Positions 22,396-30,570 of a stretch of DNA of 59,944 nt are shown here, one piece after another. This DNA is from a virus, in IMG/VR virus record IMGVR_UViG_3300005525_000005, positions 1-59,944 of that record, one strand, 5' to 3'. Positions within the stretch are counted from its first letter, which is position 1, and each line of letters begins with the position of its first letter. Made by a program: the position numbers and the translations under genes. The notes under the pieces are model-generated. The model was not told the DNA's origin and did no database searches. It was given only the letters and a program-made list of their open reading frames with translations.

Positions 22396-23503
22396 ACGCG
22401 CTGCCGATCTCTATTACAACCCAACACAGGGTGTCATCGACGCTGGTGTTGTGAAGAGGAAGTCATTTCCTCTGAGCAAGATTGAAGAAGCATGCAGATA
22501 TGCTGTCGAATGCAATGAGCGCATCGAAGAGTGGCGTAAAGAAACATCACACATTGCAGGCTTACAGAAGGATGGCAAAGTGAAAGACGTTGTCTTTGCC
22601 TATCTGCATAGCATCGACTTCACCCGTCTTGCTGACATTACGAAGACGCAATATAAGTCATCGATTGAAGCGTGGCGTAATGTTCGTGTCGCTGGCATGG
22701 CTCTGCAACATCACAAGCTTTCCAATTTGGAAACGCCGATGATTCAGCGCATGTATGACGAACAAGTGAGGCAGACATCCCCACACATCGCCAACTACAA
22801 CATGACGGTCTATCGCATCGTCCTCAACTACGCAATTAGATGTGGCTATACACGCCACAACCCGTTTGAGAAGGTGAGGAAGAAGGCGACAAAACATCGC
22901 AAGGTGATGTGGGAGCGTGACAACGTTCGTGCCTTCCTAAACGTAGCCTTCAGCCGCTGGCAATGGCGCAACATTGGCATTGTCTTTTACATGATTTACG
23001 AATGGGGACAACGTGTCAGCGACATCCTCAATCTCAAATGGGACAATATTAACTTCGACACCAACACTGTCACCATCACGCAGAGTAAGCGTGGCGCAAC
23101 AGTGAAGTTGCCCATCTCTGAAGGGCTTGCTACAATGCTGAAGCAGCAACAGAAAGACTTCTTCTTGTCTTCCTATGTTGCCCCGCAGATGGTACGTAGG
23201 CAGGGCAAGTGGACACCGTACAGCATTGCCACGTTGAACAATCATGTCATTGACATCATGGCTGAAGCAAGGCTCGACAAGGAATTACAGCTTCGTGATC
23301 TTCGTCGCACTGCCATCACCGAAACCATTGAAAATGGTGGCGACTTGTTGACAGTGATGCAGATGAGTGGACACCAGCATGCTGCGTCAGTGACACCGTA
23401 TTTCGTTCACACCCGGCGAGGCGCTGCCAAGGCTCAAGAGATAAGGCAGTTTCCTCAACATCTCATGCAGCAACCTACGCTGCTACAAAGGAGTGCAAGA
23501 TGA
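22313..23503 (+). CDS. int: Tyrosine recombinase / integrase
   Basis: A 396-aa tyrosine recombinase. The N-terminal half includes a SAM-like core-binding domain (about residues 85-185). The catalytic set is readable: Arg234 in EWGQRVSD, Lys259 in SKRGATVKLP, Arg331 in LRDLRRTAIT, His354 in MSGHQH and the nucleophile Tyr363 in TPYFVHT. The usual histidine of the HxxR box is Arg328, a substitution also seen in other phage integrases. GGAGAG lies before the ATG. No repressor gene or clear attP is adjacent, so it may act in integration or in resolving genome multimers. Confidence 0.9.
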   Translation: MSAVLEHTTTTSTQPIASATCLPLNLRRRAADLYYNPTQGVIDAGVVKRKSFPLSKIEEACRYAVECNERIEEWRKETSHIAGLQKDGKVKDVVFAYLHSIDFTRLADITKTQYKSSIEAWRNVRVAGMALQHHKLSNLETPMIQRMYDEQVRQTSPHIANYNMTVYRIVLNYAIRCGYTRHNPFEKVRKKATKHRKVMWERDNVRAFLNVAFSRWQWRNIGIVFYMIYEWGQRVSDILNLKWDNINFDTNTVTITQSKRGATVKLPISEGLATMLKQQQKDFFLSSYVAPQMVRRQGKWTPYSIATLNNHVIDIMAEARLDKELQLRDLRRTAITETIENGGDLLTVMQMSGHQHAASVTPYFVHTRRGAAKAQEIRQFPQHLMQQPTLLQRSAR

Positions 23504-23640
23504 TTGAAGAAGCATTGGAAATATTGTTATGGGCTAGTCTTGAACGACCAACCCCATTGACAGAAGATGAACTAAGTAATGCTCTCATGGGACTTATTGT
23601 CCTTGTGAAGCTCGACAAAGAACGAAAGGTGATGCTATGA
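23500..23640 (+). CDS. 46-aa helical protein after the recombinase
   Basis: A 46-aa peptide (IEEALEILLWASLERPTPLT) with AAAGGAGTGCAAG before the ATG and a 4-base overlap with the recombinase end. Helical, acidic then basic. Possibly a recombination directionality factor by position, but it lacks an obvious HTH. Confidence 0.55.
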   Translation: MIEEALEILLWASLERPTPLTEDELSNALMGLIVLVKLDKERKVML

Positions 23641-23819
23641 CACCGAAGTTTAATACTGTCCTTGAATATGCCATCGAAACTGGCATCAAGATTGGATATG
23701 CACGTGCCCATAAGCACACGGATAAGCCTGATGAATATGTCATCTATCGCTACATCGAAGATGCTATCTGGAATGAAATACATGAATGGTTTGACTTCGA
23801 TGAGAAGGGAATAGAATGA
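23637..23819 (+). CDS. Small helical protein
   Basis: A 60-aa protein (NTVLEYAIETGIKIGYARAH) coupled by ATGA to both neighbours. The pattern EYAIETGIKIGYARA is common in short phage proteins of unknown function. Acidic C-terminus. Confidence 0.6.
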   Translation: MTPKFNTVLEYAIETGIKIGYARAHKHTDKPDEYVIYRYIEDAIWNEIHEWFDFDEKGIE

Positions 23820-23959
23820 GCGAGATAGAACGCATGTGGGCGGCATTAAACCAAAAGTTTAATACCAATCGTCAATGGCATCTGCTTGACCCTATGGAGC
23901 AGATGTCAGTAGTGCAGGCAGTGAATGCCATTCTTTCAATTATTCATCGACGACAATGA
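23816..23959 (+). CDS. 47-aa small protein
   Basis: A 47-aa helical protein (SEIERMWAALNQKFNTNRQW) linked to its neighbours by 4-base overlaps. No motif. Confidence 0.55.
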   Translation: MSEIERMWAALNQKFNTNRQWHLLDPMEQMSVVQAVNAILSIIHRRQ

Positions 23960-24228
23960 ACGATCTACGAAACGCTGTAATAAGTGCTCTAGACTTTCTA
24001 GAGTTTGGTGGAAGACGACATGATCGTGTTCTACACATCGATGCGCTGAGAGAGGCTTTGAGATATGACACCACTTCACCAACTGGTCCGGTCGATTGCA
24101 GACAATGTCAACATCTGGATCGAAAGAAAAACTGCGCGAGTGACCGACCTTGCTCCAATGGAGACGCATTCGTTGCCACACCGCCCCTACAGCTATACGC
24201 TACGGGTGAAGGTGAAGCGCTGTCGTGA
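23956..24228 (+). CDS. Small Cys-motif protein
   Basis: A 90-aa protein with a helical first half and the block CRQCQHLDRKKNC followed by CSNGDAF, a Cys pattern I know from other phage proteins and probably a metal-binding knuckle. Its 3' part overlaps the next frame; the Cys block argues that this frame is real there. Confidence 0.65.
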   Translation: MNDLRNAVISALDFLEFGGRRHDRVLHIDALREALRYDTTSPTGPVDCRQCQHLDRKKNCASDRPCSNGDAFVATPPLQLYATGEGEALS

Positions 24229-24364
24229 TATCTATTGGTATGGACGATACATTGGTGATACCTTTGCTGTTGTCTATCAAGATGCAGATCGATGGTGGGT
24301 GAGAGAGCCTGATGAATTTGGCTTTCTAAATTTCATCCTAAAAGATGACGCTGAAATAATTTGA
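24158..24364 (+). CDS. Small protein preceding the primase-helicase
   Basis: A protein of about 68 aa with a conserved-looking core (DIYWYGRYIGDTFAVVYQDA, then WWVREPDEFGFLNFILK). The start is uncertain: ATG at 24065 would overlap the previous Cys-motif gene by 164 bases, while the ATG at 24158 has no good ribosome binding site and a GTG near 24204 is also possible. It ends 1 base before the primase gene. Confidence 0.6.
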   Translation: METHSLPHRPYSYTLRVKVKRCRDIYWYGRYIGDTFAVVYQDADRWWVREPDEFGFLNFILKDDAEII

Positions 24365-24365
24365 C

Positions 24366-25985
24366 ATGGCATTTTTACGCACACATCTGTCATGTGATGA
24401 ATGCGGGAGCAGCGATGCACGTAGCGTCAACGTGGACGGCAGCAGCTATTGCTTCTCCTGCAACCACTTCACTCCACCGGATGACGATGTTGTCATCGAA
24501 TATTCCAAACCTGTAACGAAGAAAGTGAACATGAATTTCAAGAGTTATTTCGACGACTACTACTCTCCCTCCATCACTACTCGTAGGTTGACGAAGTCCA
24601 CAGCCGAGCGTTATGGGGTGACGTCAGACGGCAACAACTATTATTTCCCCTACTACGACACCAACGGCACTCTCGTTGCTGCGAAGGTGAGGAGCAAGCA
24701 AGAGAAGAAGTTTTCCACTGAAGGTGAGTGGACGAAGGCATCTCTGTTTGGACAACAACTGTTCAGCAGCGGTGGCAAGTATGTCACCATCACAGAGGGT
24801 GAATTCGACACGCTGGCAGTGTTTCAGGCGACGGGTAGCAAATGGCCCTGCGTCAGCATCAGAAACGGTGCTACAGGCGCTCTAAAAGACTGCCGCGCTG
24901 CCTATGAATGGCTCAACAGCTTTGAGAACATCGTTGTCTGCTTTGACAACGACGAGCCGGGTAAGAAGGCAGCGAAGGAAGTGGCTGAGTTGTTTGGCAG
25001 CAAGGCGAAGGTGTACAAGCATGACGTCGATATGAAGGACGCATGCGACTACGTTGCTGCAAATAAAGAAGCCATCTTCGTTCAGCGTTGGTGGAGTGCT
25101 GAGTCTTACATTCCAGATGGCATTGTTGCTGGTAATAATTTGTGGGACTTGGTGTCAACGCCACCAGCGCCAGCACAATGCATGTATCCGTGGGATGGGT
25201 TGAATGGATTGACATATGGCATCCGTCACGGAGAGCTTGTCACCATCACTGCCGGTAGCGGCTTGGGCAAGTCGCAATTGCTTCGTGAAATTGTTTGGCA
25301 TCTGCTTCAGAACACCGAAGACAACATCGGGCTGATGTTCCTTGAGGAAGGCATTCGCAAGACAGGCTTGTCTGTGATGTCGCTTGCTGCCAACAAGCCT
25401 CTGCACTTGCCCGACACGGTGGCAAGCGAAGAAGAACGTAAGGACGCTTTTGATCGTACACTTGGCACAGGCAGGCTGTTCTTGTTCGATCACTTCGGCA
25501 GCACCAGCACAGATAATATTGTCAACCGTGTTCGCTACATGGCGAAGGCTCTCAATTGCAAATACATTGTTGTCGATCACATCTCTATCATTGTGTCCGC
25601 GCAAGACAATGGTGATGAGCGCAAAGCCATTGATGAGATAATGACAAAACTTCGCATGCTTGTGCAAGAAACTAACGTTGCGTTGTTTGTTGTGTCACAT
25701 CTGAAGCGTCCGAATGGAGTTGGACACGAAGAAGGCGCTGCAACATCTCTTGCACAGCTTCGCGGCAGCGGCTCCATTGCACAACTCAGTGACATAGTGT
25801 TGGGTGCAGAGCGTAATGGACAAGACGACGATGTGACAAAGCGTAACACTACATATCTTCGCGTTTTAAAGAACAGATTCAGCGGACTCACCGGACCTGC
25901 ATGTTCGTTGCTGTACACTAAGGAGACAGGACGCATGCTAGAGTACACTCCACCACCTGACGATGAGGAAGACGATGTTCTCTGA
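24366..25985 (+). CDS. T7 gp4-like DNA primase-helicase
   Basis: A 539-aa bifunctional replication protein that primes and unwinds DNA at the fork. A zinc-binding domain carries Cys10, Cys13, Cys29 and Cys32. The TOPRIM domain has TEGEFDTLAV and VVCFDNDEPGKKAAKEVAEL. The DnaB-like helicase has Walker A GSGLGKS at about residues 297-303, Walker B in YIVVDHISIIVS and a late conserved SHLKRP followed by QLRGSGSIAQLSDIVL with the arginine-finger region. The acidic C-terminus (DDEEDDVL) resembles the T7 gp4 tail that contacts DNA polymerase. Confidence 0.95.
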   Translation: MAFLRTHLSCDECGSSDARSVNVDGSSYCFSCNHFTPPDDDVVIEYSKPVTKKVNMNFKSYFDDYYSPSITTRRLTKSTAERYGVTSDGNNYYFPYYDTNGTLVAAKVRSKQEKKFSTEGEWTKASLFGQQLFSSGGKYVTITEGEFDTLAVFQATGSKWPCVSIRNGATGALKDCRAAYEWLNSFENIVVCFDNDEPGKKAAKEVAELFGSKAKVYKHDVDMKDACDYVAANKEAIFVQRWWSAESYIPDGIVAGNNLWDLVSTPPAPAQCMYPWDGLNGLTYGIRHGELVTITAGSGLGKSQLLREIVWHLLQNTEDNIGLMFLEEGIRKTGLSVMSLAANKPLHLPDTVASEEERKDAFDRTLGTGRLFLFDHFGSTSTDNIVNRVRYMAKALNCKYIVVDHISIIVSAQDNGDERKAIDEIMTKLRMLVQETNVALFVVSHLKRPNGVGHEEGAATSLAQLRGSGSIAQLSDIVLGAERNGQDDDVTKRNTTYLRVLKNRFSGLTGPACSLLYTKETGRMLEYTPPPDDEEDDVL

Positions 25986-26044
25986 CATTTTCTATAGAAC
26001 AACAACTTTTCTTTCAGAATGACGATGTTCTCTGACATTTTCTA
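25971..26044. repeat. 24-bp direct repeat, 50-bp period, at the primase 3' end
   Basis: The 24-bp sequence starting GACGATGTTCTCTGACATTT occurs at 25971-25994 and again at 26021-26044. The first copy ends the primase gene; each copy opens a frame beginning MFSDIFY. Confidence 0.85.
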
Positions 26045-26093
26045 CATGTGGCTACTCATTGTCATGCTCATCCTGAAGCAGTTTGGGGTGTAG
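26019..26093 (+). CDS. Possible 24-aa membrane peptide
   Basis: A 24-aa frame (FSDIFYMWLLIVMLILKQFG) with one membrane segment, starting in the second copy of the direct repeat. No good ribosome binding site is visible. The first copy would give a 15-aa peptide whose TGA overlaps this ATG. Confidence 0.35.
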   Translation: MTMFSDIFYMWLLIVMLILKQFGV

Positions 26094-26094
26094 C

Positions 26095-26160
26095 ATGGAG
26101 TTGCTTGCCAATATCATCCACTTCCTTCTAACACTTCTTGAACTCTTCAGGATATTTTGA
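26095..26160 (+). CDS. Possible 21-aa hydrophobic peptide
   Basis: A 21-aa hydrophobic frame (ELLANIIHFLLTLLELFRIF) starting 1 base after the previous stop; its own stop overlaps the polymerase ATG. Coupled arrangement, no independent ribosome binding site. Translation is uncertain. Confidence 0.35.
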   Translation: MELLANIIHFLLTLLELFRIF

Positions 26161-28265
26161 TGGACTACATCTATGATCTGGAAACATACGGTAACACATT
26201 TACATTCTGCGCTGTCTCGGCAGATAAGTCGGAGTCTGTGCAATTTGAATGCTCTCCTCGAAAGAATCAAATCGGAGATATATTTGCGTTCCTTGATCGG
26301 CTTCACGAACATGGAAATCGCATGGTCGGCTTCAATAATATTGGCTTTGATTATCCTATCCTCCATGACCTTCTAAGTGTTCGTGATAAAGCCACTACTG
26401 TTGGTGGCAAAGCCGTAGCTGTACGTGCCTACAAGAAGGCGATGAGCCTCATCAAGAGCGAAGAGAAGTTTGAACACATCATTCGCACCGCTGATGAATA
26501 CGTGCCGCAGATTGATCTGTACAAGATACATCACTTCGACAATAAGGCTAGAGCAACTTCTCTGAAGATGCTTCAGTTTAATATGAAGAGTGACACCATC
26601 GAGGACTTGCCCTTCGATGTTGGCAGTGACTTGACATCAGATCAGATCGACACGCTGCTCAAATATAATATGCACGATGTTGTTCGCACTCTCGACTTCT
26701 ACAACGAAAGCTTGAGCGCGATTAAGTTTCGTGAAGAGTTGACACAGAAGTATGGGCGTAACTTCCTCAATCACAACGACACCAAGATTGGGAAAGACTA
26801 CTTCATCATGCGTCTTGAAGAGGCACTGCCGGGTAGCTGCTACAAGTATGACGGTAAGAAGCGTTCCATCAATCAGACGAAGCGCAAGCACATCAACATC
26901 AAAGACTGCCTCTTCGACTATTATTACTTCCAGCGTCCAGAGTTTAAGGCTGTATTCAATTGGTTTGCGAAGCAGAAGATAACGGAAACCAAAGGCGTCT
27001 TCTCTGAGATTGATGAAGCTGCGTTGGGTGATGTAGCCCAATATGCAGCGCTGTACACAAAGCGTAAGAAGTTTGCGCGTGTGCCTTCGTTTGAAGACAT
27101 TGACGAGTTCAAGAAAGAACATCCTCTCGGTTGGGTTGAGAAGGTGGAGTTGAAGGCTAAGAAGAAAGGCGAAACTCAATACAGCCATTGGATGTGCTGG
27201 AAAGAAGCTGACAACCTGAACGTAGTTGTTGACGGCTTCCGCTTTGACTTTGGCACTGGTGGCATTCATGGCAGCGTAGAGAACACCATCGTTGAGTCTG
27301 ACGATGAATATGTCATCATCGATGCTGACGTTGCTTCGATGTATCCCAACGTAGCCATTGCCAATCGTGTCTATCCAGAACATCTCTCGGACAAGTTCTG
27401 CGACATCTACGAAGACGTCTACGAACAACGCAAGAGCTACCCCAAAGGCACCGCTGAGAACGCGATGCTGAAGCTGGCATTGAATGGTGTGTACGGAGAC
27501 AGCAACAACCAGTACAGCCCCTTCTACGACCCTCAGTACACAATGTCGATCACCATCAATGGTCAACTGAGCCTATGCAATCTGGCAGAGCAACTGCTGC
27601 AGATTCGTGGGTTGCGTCTGATACAGGTGAACACTGACGGCATCACGGTGTTGTGCCCGCGTAAGTATCGACGCTGGTATGACACCAAGTGCAAGATATG
27701 GCAAGAGAACGTAGGACTGCAGCTTGAGTTTGTTGAGTATTCGAAGATGCTGCTGCGTGACGTCAACAACTACATTGCTGTCTACACTGATGGCAAGGTG
27801 AAGCGTAAGGGTGCCTATCAGTACAAGGGATTGGGATGGCATCAGGATCAGGGTGGACTCATCATCCCCAAAGCTGCTGAAGCTCACATGCTTGACGGTG
27901 TAGACATAGAAAGCTACATTCGTCAGCATACTGACAACATCTATGACTACGTGATGCGTACTAAGGTGCCGCGTAGCAGCAAGCTGGTGTTGGTTGGTGA
28001 AGACGGTGTAGAAGTGCAGCAGCAGAACATCTGTCGCTATTACGCCAGCACCAGCGGTGGCAAGCTTGTGAAGATAATGCCGCCGATAACACCAGATGGT
28101 GAGCCTCGACGCATTGGTGTAGACACTGAGTACACGGTGAAGACCTGCAACAACATTGCCGACTTCAACAAGGACGACATTGACTACAGCTACTACGTAG
28201 CCGCTGCCAAGAAGTTGCTGATTAACAACACCGATGTTGACCAAGAAGTTGCTACCTACCTATAA
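26160..28265 (+). CDS. Family B DNA polymerase, compact
   Basis: A 701-aa replicative polymerase with proofreading. Exonuclease motifs: DLETYG at residues 6-11, GFNNIGFDYP near 65 and YNMHDVVRT near 165. Polymerase motif A is DVASMYPN (Asp390, Tyr395), motif B is KLALNGVYG (Lys438, Asn442, Tyr445), and motif C is NTDGI with Asp493 followed by glycine in place of the usual DTDS. A later RDVNNYI and KRKGAY match the family B KxY-type region. Pairing a family B polymerase with a T7 gp4-like primase-helicase is less common than family A. No terminal-protein domain is seen. Confidence 0.9.
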   Translation: MDYIYDLETYGNTFTFCAVSADKSESVQFECSPRKNQIGDIFAFLDRLHEHGNRMVGFNNIGFDYPILHDLLSVRDKATTVGGKAVAVRAYKKAMSLIKSEEKFEHIIRTADEYVPQIDLYKIHHFDNKARATSLKMLQFNMKSDTIEDLPFDVGSDLTSDQIDTLLKYNMHDVVRTLDFYNESLSAIKFREELTQKYGRNFLNHNDTKIGKDYFIMRLEEALPGSCYKYDGKKRSINQTKRKHINIKDCLFDYYYFQRPEFKAVFNWFAKQKITETKGVFSEIDEAALGDVAQYAALYTKRKKFARVPSFEDIDEFKKEHPLGWVEKVELKAKKKGETQYSHWMCWKEADNLNVVVDGFRFDFGTGGIHGSVENTIVESDDEYVIIDADVASMYPNVAIANRVYPEHLSDKFCDIYEDVYEQRKSYPKGTAENAMLKLALNGVYGDSNNQYSPFYDPQYTMSITINGQLSLCNLAEQLLQIRGLRLIQVNTDGITVLCPRKYRRWYDTKCKIWQENVGLQLEFVEYSKMLLRDVNNYIAVYTDGKVKRKGAYQYKGLGWHQDQGGLIIPKAAEAHMLDGVDIESYIRQHTDNIYDYVMRTKVPRSSKLVLVGEDGVEVQQQNICRYYASTSGGKLVKIMPPITPDGEPRRIGVDTEYTVKTCNNIADFNKDDIDYSYYVAAAKKLLINNTDVDQEVATYL

Positions 28266-28282
28266 TGTGTAGCTAACACGAA

Positions 28283-28307
28283 GCCACACCGTGTTCAATT
28301 GTGTGGC
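28283..28307 (+). other. Hairpin upstream of the SSB gene
   Basis: A 7-bp perfect stem GCCACAC/GTGTGGC with an 11-base loop in the 59-bp gap between the polymerase and SSB genes. No T-run follows, so it is more likely an RNA-processing or stability element than a terminator. Confidence 0.5.
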
Positions 28308-28324
28308 ACATCAAAGGAAATGAA

Positions 28325-28729
28325 ATGGCTGAAATGCAAAGCGTGAAGATTAAGGCTGATGTCATGTGGGCACAGCTTGACAAAGCTAATGAGATGAGCG
28401 GCAAGTTTCAAATCAACTTGTGCAATCTCTCTGAAGCTGCTGTCGTTGCTCTGGAAGAGATGGGCATCACCGTTGCTGAGAAGGAAGGACAAGGCAGGTG
28501 TATTACTTGCAAGTCCAGCATGCCCATCAAGGCATTCGACGCTGACGGTGTCGAGCTATCTGGTGTCAAGATTGGCAACGGCAGCAAAGCCAAAGCCATC
28601 ATCACCGCTTACGAGTGGAAGTATAAGAACAAGAAGGGTGTGTCGCCTTCGTTGAAGAAGCTTGTCATCACCGATCTCGTTGAGTATGGTGGCGGCAGTG
28701 CAGACCTAGACGACGAAGAAGTGTTGTAA
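28325..28729 (+). CDS. ssb: Single-stranded DNA-binding protein, T7 gp2.5-like
   Basis: A 134-aa protein expected to coat single-stranded DNA and coordinate replication. It has an OB-fold-like distribution of strands and a strongly acidic C-terminal tail (SADLDDEEVL), the mark of phage SSBs that bind polymerase and helicase. AAAGGAAATGAA precedes the ATG at 28325. It lies between polymerase and exonuclease, as in T7-like replication clusters. Confidence 0.8.
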   Translation: MAEMQSVKIKADVMWAQLDKANEMSGKFQINLCNLSEAAVVALEEMGITVAEKEGQGRCITCKSSMPIKAFDADGVELSGVKIGNGSKAKAIITAYEWKYKNKKGVSPSLKKLVITDLVEYGGGSADLDDEEVL

Positions 28730-29457
28730 TGAAAGCGCTCCTTGATGCCGATACGATGGCGTACAGGAGCGCTGCTGCTTGCAAAGACGAAAGCGTCCGT
28801 ACAATGACTCTAACATTAGATAGCATTGTAACGGACGCTTTGTTATCATGCGACACTGATGTTAGATATTATGACAAGTGGCAGCTATACCTAACGGGCA
28901 GCAACAACTTCAGAAAACAAGTATCTGCTGAATACAAAGCCAACAGGACAGCGCCAAAGCCTGAGCATCTGCCAGCAGCACGACAGCATCTCATTGAACA
29001 ATGGGGTGCTGTAGTTGCTGAAGGAGAAGAAGCTGATGATGCCATTGCCATTGAAGCTACAAAGCTCAATGGAGACTTTGTCATCGTGAGCATCGACAAA
29101 GACTTCAAGCAGATACCGGGCTACCATTACAACTTCGTCAAGCGTGAACACTTCTTCGTCACTCCAGAAGAAGGACTTCGATTTCTGTACATGCAGATAT
29201 TGATGGGCGATACAGCCGACAACGTCATTGGACTAAAAGGCATCGGTCCTAAGAAAGCTGAAGCTGCGTTGGCTGAATGCAAGACGGAACAGGAAATGGC
29301 TGATGTCTGTTACGAAATGTATACAGATGTTGACAAAGTAAGACAAAACGGAACATTGCTCTATCTTCGTAGAAAGGAAAACGAACTGTGGACACCACCT
29401 ACCCCGTCCAAGAAGGAAGAAAGTTTGACGAAGGCAAGCCCCGATACGGCTTGCTGA
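28729..29457 (+). CDS. 5'-3' exonuclease (FEN/PolA exonuclease type)
   Basis: A 242-aa structure-specific 5' nuclease that removes RNA primers and flaps. It shows an N-terminal DADTMAYRSA metal site, the segment FRKQVSAEYKANR, EGEEADDAIAIEA, VSIDKDFKQIPG and the helix-3-turn-helix LKGIGPKKAEAAL after MGDTADNVIG. The set of acidic residues for two metals is intact. Its C-terminus overlaps the next gene by 70 bases. Confidence 0.9.
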   Translation: MKALLDADTMAYRSAAACKDESVRTMTLTLDSIVTDALLSCDTDVRYYDKWQLYLTGSNNFRKQVSAEYKANRTAPKPEHLPAARQHLIEQWGAVVAEGEEADDAIAIEATKLNGDFVIVSIDKDFKQIPGYHYNFVKREHFFVTPEEGLRFLYMQILMGDTADNVIGLKGIGPKKAEAALAECKTEQEMADVCYEMYTDVDKVRQNGTLLYLRRKENELWTPPTPSKKEESLTKASPDTAC

Positions 29458-29702
29458 AGCCTGAAGCTTTGGAAGAAGTGGTGAAGGTGTTGACGTATGG
29501 AGCGCAGAAGTATAGTGCCGACAATTGGAAGCATGTCGAAGGCATGCGTGAGCGTTACTTCGATGCCTCTCAGCGTCACGTATGGGCGTATAAGCGTGGA
29601 GAAATCCACGATGTGGAGTCAGGGTATCAGCATCTGGCGCATGCCATTTGCAACCTGATGTTTCTGTTGCAATCTCAAATTGATGAAAGACAACCCTTCT
29701 AA
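29388..29702 (+). CDS. dATP/dGTP diphosphohydrolase-like (DUF5664, MazZ-related)
   Basis: A 104-aa protein of the DUF5664 / dATP-dGTP diphosphohydrolase N-terminal type. Typical blocks are KFDEGKPRYGLLKPEALEEV, YGAQKYSADNWKHVEG and HDVESGYQHLAHAICNLMFL. Relatives (MazZ) clear dATP and dGTP in phages that use 2-aminoadenine; no PurZ or DatZ gene is visible here. The start is a GTG at 29388 after AGAAAGGAAAACGAACT, within the exonuclease gene. Role: likely shaping of the dNTP pool. Confidence 0.82.
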   Translation: MDTTYPVQEGRKFDEGKPRYGLLKPEALEEVVKVLTYGAQKYSADNWKHVEGMRERYFDASQRHVWAYKRGEIHDVESGYQHLAHAICNLMFLLQSQIDERQPF

Positions 29703-30081
29703 GCGTAATGGTGGTTTGTGGACGGAAGCGAAGTTTCGCAGCTTTGTCATCAGTGCGTTACGTGCTGCCTCCCGTCGCTGGCCTGTCAAATGGGCTGTGT
29801 TGAAAGATGCTTTTGCTGGCAAGTCTGTCAATAAAAAGACAGGCAAGTTTGCACAGCACTATCGATGTGCCCATTGCCGTGCCAATTTCCCTGCTGCCGA
29901 TGTGGTTGTTGATCACATCAATCCTGTCGTGGATACAATGAAGGGCTTCACTACATGGGACGAATACGTCGAACGCATGTTTGTTGAAGCTGATGGGTTG
30001 CAAGTGTTGTGTAAAGGCTGTCACAAAGAAAAGACAGCAACCGAAAGAAAGGAACGGAAAAATGTACGATCTAAAAGTTGA
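29683..30081 (+). CDS. HNH endonuclease in the replication cluster
   Basis: A 132-aa HNH protein. The zinc/HNH core reads YRCAHCRANFPAADVVVDHI, followed by NPVV and LCKGCHKEKTATER. It starts 20 bases inside the end of the diphosphohydrolase gene. A protein of this type is a steady member of replication clusters in many podoviruses and has base composition like its neighbours, so it is more likely a resident recombination or repair nuclease than a homing insert. Confidence 0.85.
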   Translation: MKDNPSKRNGGLWTEAKFRSFVISALRAASRRWPVKWAVLKDAFAGKSVNKKTGKFAQHYRCAHCRANFPAADVVVDHINPVVDTMKGFTTWDEYVERMFVEADGLQVLCKGCHKEKTATERKERKNVRSKS

Positions 30082-30373
30082 TGATGAAGTGTTTGATAGC
30101 CTTGTTGTTAGTTACTTGAAGAGTCAAGTGGCAATGGTTCTTCAGGAAAACGAGCACATGACACATCCTGAAGACAAGGCATACAACACGCATCTGTTGC
30201 CTGCCTTGCTCACTGTCATCAAATACTTCAGCATTCCTAATGAATATGATAGATATATTCATCAGGTATTTGGTAGCAATGATGATGATGACGAGCAACT
30301 GTCGTTTAAGTTTGATGAGGATGACAATCGGCACCCCGGATTTCATTACACTGCGAAAGGAGATGACGAATGA
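30062..30373 (+). CDS. Small acidic protein
   Basis: A 103-aa protein with AAAGGAACGG before the ATG. Helical (HLLPALLTVIKYFSIPNEYD) with a very acidic segment NDDDDEQLSFKFDEDDN. Unknown function; the short acidic tail may contact replication proteins. Confidence 0.6.
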   Translation: MYDLKVDDEVFDSLVVSYLKSQVAMVLQENEHMTHPEDKAYNTHLLPALLTVIKYFSIPNEYDRYIHQVFGSNDDDDEQLSFKFDEDDNRHPGFHYTAKGDDE

Positions 30374-30570
30374 TTGTTGAGCTTGTTGAAGAACACGCAG
30401 ATGGCAGCGCCACCTACACCATCAGCGACATTACCAAAGAAGAGCATGATAGCCTCATGCGCTTTGCCATCATGGAAGCGTTGAAGAACGCGATCAAGGA
30501 AGGCGAGAAATATAAGGTTGACTCACTAGAAAGCAAAGATGAAAGTAACGACGGTTTGGAAAACACCTGA
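30370..30570 (+). CDS. Small acidic helical protein
   Basis: A 66-aa protein (HADGSATYTISDITKEEHDS) coupled upstream by ATGA; its end overlaps the ThyX start by 32 bases. Function unknown. Confidence 0.6.
   Translation: MIVELVEEHADGSATYTISDITKEEHDSLMRFAIMEALKNAIKEGEKYKVDSLESKDESNDGLENT

Noticed and set aside
24366-28265. Phage RNA polymerase or family A DNA polymerase expected for a T7-like phage
   Set aside because: None found; the polymerase has family B motifs, and transcription signals are of sigma-70 type.
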